Positions 1-9,212 of a stretch of DNA of 64,000 bases are shown one piece after another. The DNA is taken from NCBI RefSeq assembly GCF_026914185.1, contig NC_070573.1, forward strand, positions 992,001-1,056,000, in the 5' to 3' direction. The stretch's first letter is position 1, and every line of letters begins with the position of its first letter. The notes beneath the pieces were generated by a model that saw only the letters and a program-made list of their open reading frames with translations, had not been told where the DNA came from and ran no database searches. Source of the DNA: Puccinia triticina (taxonomy: Eukaryota; Basidiomycota; Pucciniomycetes; Pucciniales; Pucciniaceae). Both the position numbers and the translations under genes were made by a program.

Positions 1-364
1 GTCTCCAAAGGTTGTTTTTTTTACTTGTTTCTTGATTGACAAAAAAATATTGTTTATTCTTTTTGCTTTTTGCCCCGTTCTGATTATAGAATCCTGGGCG
101 ACGTTGAGCCATGTGGTGCAGAGAAGTTTATCTTCAATGTTCCAGCGAGGATTTTAGGTTTTGGTACCCTTGGTTGTTTGGTCTTCAACAGCAGCTGAAA
201 GTTGAGGAGTTGGAGGAGGTGATTCATTGGTGGCACCGGTGGTGTTGTCCATGGTGTGATGTGTCAAGGTTGTCTGTGGTGAATTGGTGGATAGGATCCT
301 GCGGTGGATATGTTGGGGAAGTGGTGTCAATGGCGGCTTGCCCAGAGCTGCCAAAAGAGGAGCC
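1..364. other. Unassigned sequence at left edge
   Basis: No supportable gene. The short open frames on both strands have no recognisable motif. The stretch lies downstream (3' in element orientation) of the LINE remnant and may be its 3' flank or a MITE-like insertion, because the RNase H reading frame of the LINE loses family resemblance near 620. Confidence 0.4.
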
Positions 365-3300
365 TCAAGCGGGTTTCATCCACCCCCGCGAACTTTGGCA
401 GCCCTGTTGGCGGGTCCGCTGAAGGCCAAAAATGCCTTCCGGCCCGCCAAAGTTGGACTCAGGTCGCGCAACAGCGGCTCCGTTGGAGATGCTCTCATGA
501 CACTTCAAACATTGTTGGATTTCCTGCGCGGAATATCCGGTAGCGGTCACGTGATATCCGGTAAATACCCGGAATATCTGGTCGGACTCTTGGATTGGGC
601 TCCCCACTCTCACACCCATCGGGCCCTTTGTCTCACTCTCGTGGTTCGAGACAATTGCCTTACTCCCTAGTGAGTACGTGCTAAAGCTATTGGCATCAAT
701 GCAGACCGCCGCTCCCGCCCCTCCTTTCTCTGGGTGAAACGACCCATCACTGAAAACCAACAATGTCCCCGGATCCAAAGCAAGAGACAAAACTAAAGAC
801 TTAACAGAGGATATTGCCTTGTCTTTCAACAACCCAAGATTCAAGTATTCCAGCCCCCTTGATGGGGTTCTCCCAAACTCGAAAGAGAGAGAGATGGTCT
901 CTGGATCCTTGACCATTGCCTGATCCACCAAGTCCGCCGCCAAGCCATTTTGCGCCAAATCAGCAAATCTAGCCGTGGAATCAGCCCTGCTTGATAGGAT
1001 GAACGTTTGGACCGTGTTGTTAGCTTTGACTGTGATCAATTTCCTATACAAGAAGGAGAAGCTAGTCCTTATAGCCTCCTGTTGGAAACCTGAAGCTGTG
1101 GATCTCAATTGGATGAAAGCGTTTGATGTTGAGCAAAAAACCCCCAACGTGAATATGGCTGCCAGGCTTTCCACTTTAGTAGCCAGGGCAGCTACCTTCC
1201 CTCTGTTCGGATCTGTGGCCCACAGCGCCGCTCCATAGGTCAACCTGGGAAAAAGAACGGTTTTTATCAGCCTCACACTGTCCACCTCCCTGAAACCCCA
1301 TCTAGTATTTCCAAAAATCCTTAGCTGATTCATTGTTCTGTGAGCTTTCTCCTCCAAAGCCTTAAAATTCCTGTTGAAGAGCCTCTTCCTGTCCAGCCAC
1401 ACTCCAAGCCACTTGACTTCGGACATCAATGGTAGTCTTTGAGCACCAAAAACAAACTCCCCCTTGGGTGGTTTACCTTTGGTCAACCACAAGAACTGTG
1501 CCTTGGCCTGGTCAAAGATTGCTCCGTGGGTTTCACCCCATTGGAGAGCGCAAAGACCCTCCATAGTCGCTGCCGCTGTCTGCACCGCTACCAAATGAAC
1601 GACATTGTCTACATAGCCGATTGACACTGTGTCCAGGGAAGTGGAAAAACATTAATTCAGCAAAGAATTATTGCATAATATGTAGAGTATCACTGATAAA
1701 GGGGAACCCTGTGGTAAGCCAATCTGGATAGGGAACGCCTCCAACGTGAAGTCATCAAGTCTTATGGTGGTCAACCTGTCTTTCAAAAATTCTGCAATGA
1801 TCAGTACCAGGTATGTAGGCCATTTCATTTGGAAAAGATAATGGATGAGCCTCTTTGGGTGCACCAAGGGATAGGCGGACTTCACGTCCAGAAAACGCCC
1901 AGCCACCACTTGGATTTAACCCAGTGCTTGAGTGCAAACAGAGCGTCCTCTGTCCCCAAGCCTTTCCTACCGCCAAAATGCCCTTCCGCCAGGACTCCCG
2001 ACTCCTCCGCTGTGGTGTTCTGTGCCTGTTGCAATGCCAAGAGCATGTATACAGAGGTATTGTAACAGTACAGTTACATACATGTGAAACCCATTACACA
2101 AGGAGTAGATAATCTTACACAAAAGTTAGAACATTTACATACATACAGCCACAGCGGATTGGACGGAAGAATACACAACGTGGATACTATTACGAGGACG
2201 AGGGAGGAGGGAGGAAGGAGGACCAGAGAGAGGCTTTGACCCCCAAATCCTGGAAAGGAGGAGTATTCTAGTTGGGTGCAGAGTGCATGGAAGGTGGCTT
2301 GGTTACATAGCAACAAATTCTAAAGGATATGGAAGGTGGCTTGGGTACATAGCAACGCATGACATCAGGCAGTGCAATATATCCAGGCAGATAAGGTGTA
2401 CAAATAGTGTCACTGCAGCATAATTCCCTCATTGTTTGTGTGACTGTGCAGTACAGGTGTACATATGCTGTGCAACTGAGATCCCCTGCAGCTAAATTCC
2501 CTCAAACAAATTCTCCTGGAGCTAAAATCCCTCACTCTTCAATATAAAAGGAGCTCTTCTCCCCCCCATAATTTCTCTTTTTCACCATCAACCTATAGAA
2601 GTCTGGTCACATATGCTAGTTTAGCAGTAGTAGTTTTGAGTAGCGTAGAGTCAGTCAGTCAGTAGAGTGTTAGTGAAGTAGTAGAACCCACAATCAACAA
2701 CCAACCAACCAAACAACAACAAACCAACAACCAACCAACCAACCAACAACCCATTCTCCTTATTAGCATATTAGTAGTAGTAGTAGTAGTAGTAGTAGAA
2801 GTAGTAGTACAAATTATAACATCAACAAAAGTAGAGGAACTTCACCATAACAAACCACGTTATCCTTAGTTATAACCGGTCTAAAAAAAAACAAATTGAA
2901 TTAGATATTTAGGTCTGATAGAGATTACTATATAAAAGTAAGAGCTATCTTGGAATCTGCCACATTTTCTTAAATATTGATTACAAGACTCTTGGTTATT
3001 TGCATAGTACTATTAGAGGGGCAGGTCTGTCAAACCACCCGTAGATTTTAATAGCCTTTCAACCTATCATACAATTTATTTCCCCCTCAAAGGAACTTTG
3101 ATTACCCATCCATCCCTGGAGTCCTACACCGCCCATGCAGTGATCCGCCTGGCCACAATCAGCTCAAATAGCTTCCCCATGGTGCTGAGCAGAGAAATCG
3201 GTCAATACGCCAAGGGATTGGTGTAATCAGGCTTGCCATGCTTCCTGATGATAGCTGTTACAGCAACCTTCCAGATTGTTGGAAATTTGCTCTTCATTAG

Positions 3301-3690
3301 TATATTGTTATACAGGCTTGTTAGGTTTCCCGCAATATAGTCGGAGAGAGACTTAAGAAGTTCATTAGCAATGCCGTCTATGCCCAGCGCCTTCTTTGGT
3401 CTGATTCTCTGGATCACCAAATGGATTTCCGCAACCGTCACCGGAGGGTAGCTGACAAAACTAACCAAGAGATTAAAATAAGTGTCTTCCAAGTCAATAG
3501 GTACATTAGTGACTGAAGTCCCTCTGAAGAGAAGCTCAGCTTGTTTGTCCTTATCATGGACAATAGAACCACCCTTGCCGCGGAGCGGTAGCACCTCTCC
3601 TCCTGCTGACTTGGTAGTGGAGCGCAGGACTTGGTACAAGTCGCCTTCCGAGGGATCCTGTAGCAACCTTCTCAAACCCTATTACGGAGT
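365..3690 (-). pseudogene. Tad-like LINE ORF2 remnant (RT + RNase H)
   Basis: This is a decayed non-LTR retrotransposon ORF2 on the minus strand. Reading from 3690 downwards it shows the RT fingers (KALGIDGIANELLKS, ending NPLAY then PISLLSTMGKLFE), palm motif A (FLDVKSAYPLVHPKRL), motif B (GLPQGSPLSVILY) and a changed motif C (YVDN where YVDD is expected). A connection region follows, then an RNase HI start (FSDGSFHPEKGGAGAAV). It is broken by a TGA at the NPLAY/PISLL junction, where CGA (Arg) is expected, by frameshifts near 1640 and 1915, and by a solo LTR at 2011-3128. Joining across that LTR and one copy of its 4-bp duplication restores an open frame (ITAWA then EESGVLAEG). The 5' end is missing. 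Family placement in the Tad1/I-like group rests on RT plus RNase H order and is inference. Confidence 0.85.
2011..3128 (+). mobile_element. Solo LTR nested in the LINE (family A)
   Basis: It starts TGTGGTGTTC and ends GGAGTCCTACA. It is flanked by a 4-bp target duplication CCGC (2007-2010 and 3129-3132); excising it with one CCGC restores the LINE reading frame, which fixes both ends. A TATA box followed by a C-rich start region (TATAAAAGGAGCTC then a C run, near 2543) is shared with the LTRs at 22099 and 38215. No internal retrotransposon body is present, so it is a solo LTR left by recombination. Confidence 0.85.
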
Positions 3691-4608
3691 GTGCTTTGGC
3701 ACACTCCTATTATGGAGTGTGCTTTGGCACACTCCTACACCGCGGGGCGAATTCGAAAAGGCTGTGGCGCCACAATCGCGCGGCCGTATTCTTCAGCCCC
3801 CACGACGCCACAAGGACCACAATTTGCGCCACCATGGCGAAGAGGTGGCGCCACAACGGTCGCCTCCTGGGCGCCACGGCCGTCAGGGCAGCACCGAGTC
3901 GCCGGCGAGACCATCGAATGACTCAGCGTCACAGGGGCGGCCCCGGGGTCGCCCACCTTGCGCCCCCATCCGAGGCGGCTGTGAGACCATCACACCCCGG
4001 AGACTTCATGGCTGTTGGCCGCCGCGGCGTCCCGGAAGCGACCCCCGGCGGCCACCATGATGCCCTCAGGCCACGCCCCCAAGACACCATGGCTGCCTGT
4101 GCCTGTGGCAGCCCGGAGGCGATACCTGGCGGCCACCCTGCTGCCCTCGGGCCCTGGAGAGCCTGGGATAAAGGGATGGCTCACTGGGATCCGGCCATGC
4201 CGGCCGTCATCGCTTCTCCCTCCAGGAGTTATTATGACTGATGGTGAAGCCATCTCGGTCACATTATACATGGGGCTGTTACAATGACCCCATGTTTCAT
4301 GTTCCAGCCCAGAGGAGCAATCTGATCCAAGCCACGCCCGCCCCACCTGCAAAAGCGTGGCTGCATTCATAAACAACCCAATCGTATCATGGAGGATGGC
4401 AACCAGTGCATTGAGACAGATGGTAAGGTTGCATCAGTGAATCACGCTAATCATTTCAGAACTGACCAACTGTCCTTGTTTGTTGATTCTAGACTACATA
4501 TACAATGGTACAAAGTACCTATGTAAGTCCTGCCCCCTTTCTAGGGGGAACATCAGTTGGCTGCGTCACACACGCACTCCGGTACACCGACTTAACTTTG
4601 GTCTTTGG

Positions 4609-5798
4609 ATGGCCCAGAGGGCCGATGCCCAGGGTAACCAGTCTCAAGGGCCCCCGCCACTTGCGGAACCAACACTTGATCAAGTGGATCCCACAACAGC
4701 TGATCCATTGCAATATGAGGACGACCTCGTTGATAGCCGGTTTTGGAATGATATTGAGGCTGCCGCTAACAACACCAGGACAATTGATGACGAGCTCCAG
4801 GCAAATGAAAATCCTCAACCGCCTGTAAACCCCAACGCCGACTGGCAAGAGGTGATGAACAACGAGCTTCACAATATCTTGTCGGCACCATGAGAGCCCC
4901 CTGAGGCCCGGGGAATATCCGGTTGGCCCACAGAGGTTATGGGCTTGGTCATCCCCAGATATGCCAGCTGTTATCCGCGGCGCGGATAACAGCACAGATT
5001 GATATCTGGCGGGCTGGAGGTGTAGAACTTAGGGCTATGATGACGGAGACAATTACGGTAGCTGCGGATTGCACAGCCATAGCAAACCTAACCATCACAG
5101 GGTCTGTTAATCCGGATGAATGCACATCATTCCAGCAGGAACCCAGCCTCCCACGCCCCATGAGAATGTTTGGCGCCGCAAAGTGAGTCCATCCACATCT
5201 CATCTCACCATCCTCCCACCAGATGATGAACTCCTTGTGCATTCAATGTCCAGACCCAGATTCGACGCCTCGCCGCCGAGGCAATAATCAATCCAGACTT
5301 ACAGGCAAATGCAAATGACAACCAAGAGCGATCGTTGTTCCAGATGGTCATGGTAAGCTCACTTTCATTACCTACTCTTATGTTATCACATTGATGATGT
5401 ACTCTATCCCATAGGATGGAATACTGCGCCTTCCAGAAGAGTTGCGCAGGACAGATTTCTCCCCAGGTCTTGTCAAGGGTAATCACGAAGCCGAGCAGCA
5501 TGTGCATTCTGCAGTGAAGACCCAACTCAAACAGATGCGATACAAGGTCAGATGCATAATTCTCACCGGGTTTGCCGCTTCCGGCGGTGATTCCCCGCTC
5601 CCTAAAGTTCCCAATCTCGTGAACCTCGCCAGGCTGGTGTGGGCTAAGCTCAATCCTGGCACCACCACCCTAACCCCAACTCAAATTGATTGCCTATTTG
5701 GGCCCGCCACACGAATCCGCCTGGCCACAATTATGAACGCATCCAACCCTCAAGACCGAAACATCTCGCAGTGGGATCAAATTGATGTCAGAATCTGA
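4609..5798 (+). CDS. Hypothetical rust-type protein, copy inside repeat-bounded element
   Basis: Probable multi-exon gene. An upstream exon opens at ATG 4609 (MAQRADAQGNQSQ, acidic and low complexity, 94 codons to a stop at 4893 unless spliced). A second exon, 5254-5352, encodes TQIRRLAAEAIINPDLQ and ends at a GTAAGC donor. A third, 5415-5798, follows an ATAG acceptor and ends ISQWDQIDVRI. The last two exons match the interrupted gene at 61.5-62.2 kb in sequence (DRIRDISKEAMLRSDIQ; FRRKEFPPG against LRRTDFSPG; ISQWDLVD against ISQWDQID) and in intron position. The function of the family is unknown to me. How the first exon joins is uncertain, so the copy may or may not be expressed. Confidence 0.5.
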
Positions 5799-5877
5799 GC
5801 TCTTAGTCCGCTCACTTTCTTTGTTTTTCTGTTCCTGTCCCCAGTTCCCGTCCCAGTTCCAGTTCTTGTCTTGTTGT

Positions 5878-6031
5878 CACCTGTTCAGTTACCTGTCCAG
5901 TACCCAGTTCCAGTTCCAGTTCCTGTCCTGTCCATGTCACCTGTTCAGTTACCTGTCCAGTACCCTGTCCCTGTTCCTGTTCCTGTCCTGTCCATGTCAC
6001 CTGTTCAGTTACCTGTCCAGTACCCTGTCCT
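5878..6031 (+). repeat. 60-bp minisatellite, three copies
   Basis: Three head-to-tail copies start with CACCTGTTCAGTTACC at about 5879, 5939 and 5999. The period is exactly 60 bp and the filler is CCAGTTCC/CCTGTTCC. The array lies just after the last exon of the gene at 4609-5798. Confidence 0.85.
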
Positions 6032-6061
6032 GTCCTGTCACCTGTCCCCTGTCATTGCTGT

Positions 6062-7380
6062 TAGGCCCCCCTTTGGATCTTGCTGGGGGGCTCTCTAGTT
6101 GTTTGGTTGAAGTCTGCTCCTTGGACATGAAATAAAAATCATCAAGTCTGAGCCCCAACCAAACTGACCAACCTGAGCCCCTAACCAGTCAAGTCACCAG
6201 CTCCTCTTTCACCTCCCAATACGCCTCCATCGCCTCATCACCTTGAGCTGAAATCTTAACAATTGACACCACCCTCCATGCACACCAAGCCCTGACAGGT
6301 GACATCACCAACCAGTAAGTCGTCTGCTAGCCTTGCCTGCCTAATCATCAGTCCACCAGCCATCTGATCCCTTGTGACTCACAGTGGGTACCGTCTGCTT
6401 GCCCAGTTGGATGCTTGCCTTTTTGGGGAGGAGCCAAAAGAAGGCGAACTTGACGCAGCGGCGCTTGTGCCCCCCACCACGCAGGCAGCCATTGATCAAT
6501 TTGTGGCTCGTTCGATGCCGCGTTCATGACCATATAATTAGACAAACTTTACCCTGTTCACTCCCCAGGCAGGCACACATATTCCTATTGCCCACTATTT
6601 CTGTTATCAAGCAATGAAATCCCTCTGCCTAGTTTGACCCATCATGTTCCGCGTGCGGGCTGGACCCGCAGCACCATCTACCTTGGTGTTGTTTGAGCTG
6701 AGCCCCGCCAAAGTGGCCCGTTTCTAGGCCCCAATTGGCCTTATTAGTCGGCCCTGGGGTCGCAGGGTAACGCCCCTCTGCCGCCGATCGGCGGTGAGCT
6801 ACCCCGTTGTGGGGCCATAATCCAAAGCGCCCATGGGTCGCATCTGGATGACTCACACATGGGTTGCATGTGACGCCTTCATCACATGTACCCCTGCGCT
6901 GCCGCTGACACCTCGGGCACAACCCCTCAACCACTTATGGGCCGCATATATACAACCCAGTTCCATGCCCAAGGCGTTACCCTGCCGCGCAGCGGGGTGG
7001 CTGCCCCACCCCCCTCCCGTTGACCCGGGGCCGCCCAACAAGTCACACCTTCCACGGTCACCGGGTGTCAATAGGGCCGCCGACCGCCGCCAAAAAGCCC
7101 TCTGGTAGGCGTCAGGCGGCCATCAGGTCCATGCGTGCAGGGAAGATCCCCCCAAGGGGGCGTCACCTCCCACCGGCCTGCCAGCGCCAGGGGGCCGTCA
7201 CGTTGACGCCCTCAGGGGAGGGGCGGGCCATGGGGCGTCACCTTGTGGCGTGGTGGGCATGTTTCCGAGGACGCCCCTAGAGGGTATGGTCATAGCGCGG
7301 CGCTGAGGCGTCTTCTGACATGCGGGGTCCATGGGGCGTCACAGAGGCCATCACTTTGACGCCCCACTTGTCCTGTGGTG
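6062..7380. other. Gene-free interior of the 3.7-7.8 kb element
   Basis: No convincing coding frame. From about 6640 the sequence becomes GC-rich and accumulates short GGGGCGTCA/TGACGCCCC motifs (densest at 7150-7370) in both orientations, leading into the palindromic array. These look like subterminal repeats of a DNA transposon. Confidence 0.45.
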
Positions 7381-7840
7381 TATTATGGAGTGTGCTTTGG
7401 CACACTCCTATGACGGAGTGTGCTTTGGCACACTCCTATGACGGAGTGTGCTTTGGCACACTCCTATGACGGAGTGTGCTTTGGCACACTCCTATGACGG
7501 ATTGTGCTTTGGCACACTCCTATTACGGAGTGTGCTTTTGCACACTCCTATTACGGAGTGTACTTTTGCACACTCCTATTACGGAGTGTACTTTTGCACA
7601 CTCCTATTACGAAGTGTGCTTTGGCACACTCCTATTACGGAGTGTGCTTTGGCACACTCCTATGACAGAGTGTGCTTTGGCACACTCCCATGACAGAGTG
7701 TGCTTTGGCACACTCCCATGACAGAGTGTGCTTTGGCACACTCCTATGACAGAGTGTGCTTTGGCACACTCCTATGACAGAGTGTGCTTTGGCACACTCC
7801 TATGACGTTTGGCACACTCCTATTATCGAGTGTGCTTTGG
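7381..7840. repeat. Tandem array of 28-bp palindromic units
   Basis: About sixteen units, each a 22-bp near-perfect palindrome (GGAGTGTGC, TTTG loop, GCACACTCC) plus a 6-bp linker (TATGAC, TATTAC or CATGAC). The last units are degraded. Two further units sit at 3680-3736. Linkers are constant in length and almost constant in sequence. Confidence 0.95.
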
Positions 7841-8019
7841 GATACAGGGTATCCTGGATTTCTTACTGGATATCCCACTCAGGATATCTGGTAGTGGCTG
7901 AAGTGTGAGGGTGTCTTGTTTTCTACAAGTGAAGAACTTGGCGCAAAGTTGGGGCTTGGCAGTCGGACTGCGCAAACTGCGGCACTGCTTTGCTCTCCAA
8001 ACAGATAGAGTATCCGCAC

Positions 8020-8139
8020 CCCATCCCCTTTATAAACCTGTCCCACTCCTGTGCGGCCCCAGCCAATCCCCACGAAACACCAACGAGAGCCAACCAACCA
8101 ACTCACAAAACCATCAACTCATCACCCCAGCTCTTCAAC
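8020..8139 (+). promoter_or_regulatory. Histone H4 core promoter and 5' leader
   Basis: A TATA-like TTTATAAA lies near 8028 and a CCAAT-type GCCAATCC near 8064, followed by an A/C-rich leader ending CTCTTCAAC directly before the H4 ATG at 8140. The layout is typical of a fungal histone gene. Confidence 0.55.
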
Positions 8140-8147
8140 ATGTCCGG

Positions 8148-8905
8148 TGTGGTGTTCAGCCCGGTACACGCGGTGTCAAGATCAGAATACGCGGCGGCGC
8201 GCGGTTGGGCGCGCAGGGTTTCTTTTCTCCTCCATATAGTGTTGTGTCCATTTTTTTTCCCAGTTTCTTCCTTTTCTTTTGTTTCTACCACTGTCTAGTT
8301 TTGTCTTGTTTCTTATCTGCGCGTGTTGGATGGTTTAGCTGTGGGTGGGTTGGTTTTGTTTGAGTTTTGTTTTGTTTTGGTTTTTTTTCTTTTGTCTGTT
8401 TCTTTCTCTTTGTGTTTGCGGCGTGCGCGGGTGTATGATGAAGGTCCCACTGCGTGCTGCGCCCGGAGTCTAAGTTCTGGCCGAACTTAGATGATGGGAC
8501 AGCATGGGAGACACTCTGAACCAGTTTTTCCATCAGAATTCAATTGATCATTGATATTCATCACTTTCCCAAGCACTCTGAGCTTTATCTGTCCCGACGA
8601 TCTGGGACACTTTCTTATCACGCACGTGGCGTTCTCTGTCGATCCCCCTCACTCTGATCCCGCCTTCCGGCGCCCCTCGACGATCTCCTCTTCCCGAATC
8701 TTCCTCATCCTTCTCAGTTTCTTTCCTCTCCCCTTTCAATAAATACAACCCCGCCGACGCGCGCTCAACGCCGTCGTAAATCAAAACCCCTCATACCTCT
8801 TCGCTCTCAGATCCCCCATCCTCCTCTTCGACCAATCCCCGGAGGGCATCCCCAAACTTTTCCCCTCCAACAACTGCCGCCGCCTGGCACGGACGGAGTT
8901 CCACA
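8148..8905 (+). repeat. 5' LTR of the Ty3-type element
   Basis: 758 bp, starting TGTGGTGTTCAGC and ending GAGTTCCACA. It differs from the 3' LTR at five positions, all in CpG context, and always keeps the CpG form. It contains T-rich tracts and a possible TATA-type/poly(A) signal (CAATAAATACAACC near 8737). Confidence 0.95.
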
Positions 8906-8907
8906 TT

Positions 8908-8960
8908 TGGTCCCCCGAGCCGGGATCGAACCAGCGACCTCAAGATTTACAGTCTCGCCG
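8908..8960 (+). other. Primer binding site, extended match to tRNA-Tyr(GUA)
   Basis: Two bases after the LTR the sequence begins TGGTCCCCCGAGCCGGG. It is the complement of a tRNA 3' half: CCA end, acceptor strand, T arm, variable loop and anticodon arm, with GATTTACAGTC corresponding to anticodon GUA. Similarity continues for about 53 nt and stops near tRNA position 26. The intron normally found after the anticodon in nuclear tRNA-Tyr genes is absent, so the match is to mature tRNA. Confidence 0.85.
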
Positions 8961-9062
8961 ATTTTCACGGTTTCGAGACGCTTGGCGGTCTGCTCTTTTT
9001 GTTTTTTTTATTTATTCCTTTTCTTTCTTTTTTTTTTTTTTTTTTTTTTTTAGTGTGTTCAA

Positions 9063-9160
9063 CGGCGGAGGCTCAGGAGTTAGAAGTAAGTCCTCCCAGT
9101 TTGTGCACCTCGAGGGTTCCACTACACGTTGTCAAGCATTACGTTGCCACTTTGTGAGCC
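9063..9160 (+). repeat. Structured repeat, copy 1 (5' leader)
   Basis: First of five related ~100-bp units. Order: GGAGG, GGAG, loop with TAGAAGTAAGT, CCTCCC, TTTGTGCA, CCTC, then GCCAC and TTTGTGAGCC. Nested complementary blocks can form a two-stem hairpin. It lies upstream of the Gag start. Confidence 0.7.
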
Positions 9161-9212
9161 ATCCGTATTCGCATCGAATTTCTTTTAGATCAGTCCTTTC
9201 GTGACACGCGCG

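Larger units (their letters stand above)
3680..7840. mobile_element. Possible DNA transposon with palindromic terminal arrays and a captured gene
   Basis: Both ends carry the same 28-bp tandem unit, whose core is the palindrome GGAGTGTGC-TTTG-GCACACTCC: two copies at the left (3680-3736) and about sixteen at the right (7381-7840). Inside the ends are further short repeats: GTGGCGCC-type motifs at 3760-3960 and GGGGCGTCA-type motifs at 7150-7370. The centre holds a spliced gene related to the interrupted gene at 52.7-62.5 kb. No transposase is seen, and no clean terminal inverted repeat or target duplication could be assigned. A non-autonomous CACTA-like element that captured a gene is one reading; two unrelated satellite insertions is another. 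Confidence 0.4.

Noticed and set aside
512..580. GGATATCCGG-rich segment similar to 7860-7905
   Set aside because: The resemblance is short and degenerate. It may reflect copies of a small element, but ends and duplication could not be defined.
3696..4241. 181-residue open frame
   Set aside because: The frame comes from GC-rich short repeats; composition and lack of motifs suggest no protein. Other frames of the same DNA are equally open.
7381..7840. Regular 28-bp repeats resembling a CRISPR array
   Set aside because: The repeats have only a 6-bp near-constant linker, are palindromic, occur in a eukaryotic context without cas genes, and also appear at 3680-3736.
8908..8960. A tRNA-Tyr gene fragment from an unrelated insertion
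   Set aside because: It starts exactly with TGG two bases after the LTR end, as a primer site must, and lacks the tRNA intron.
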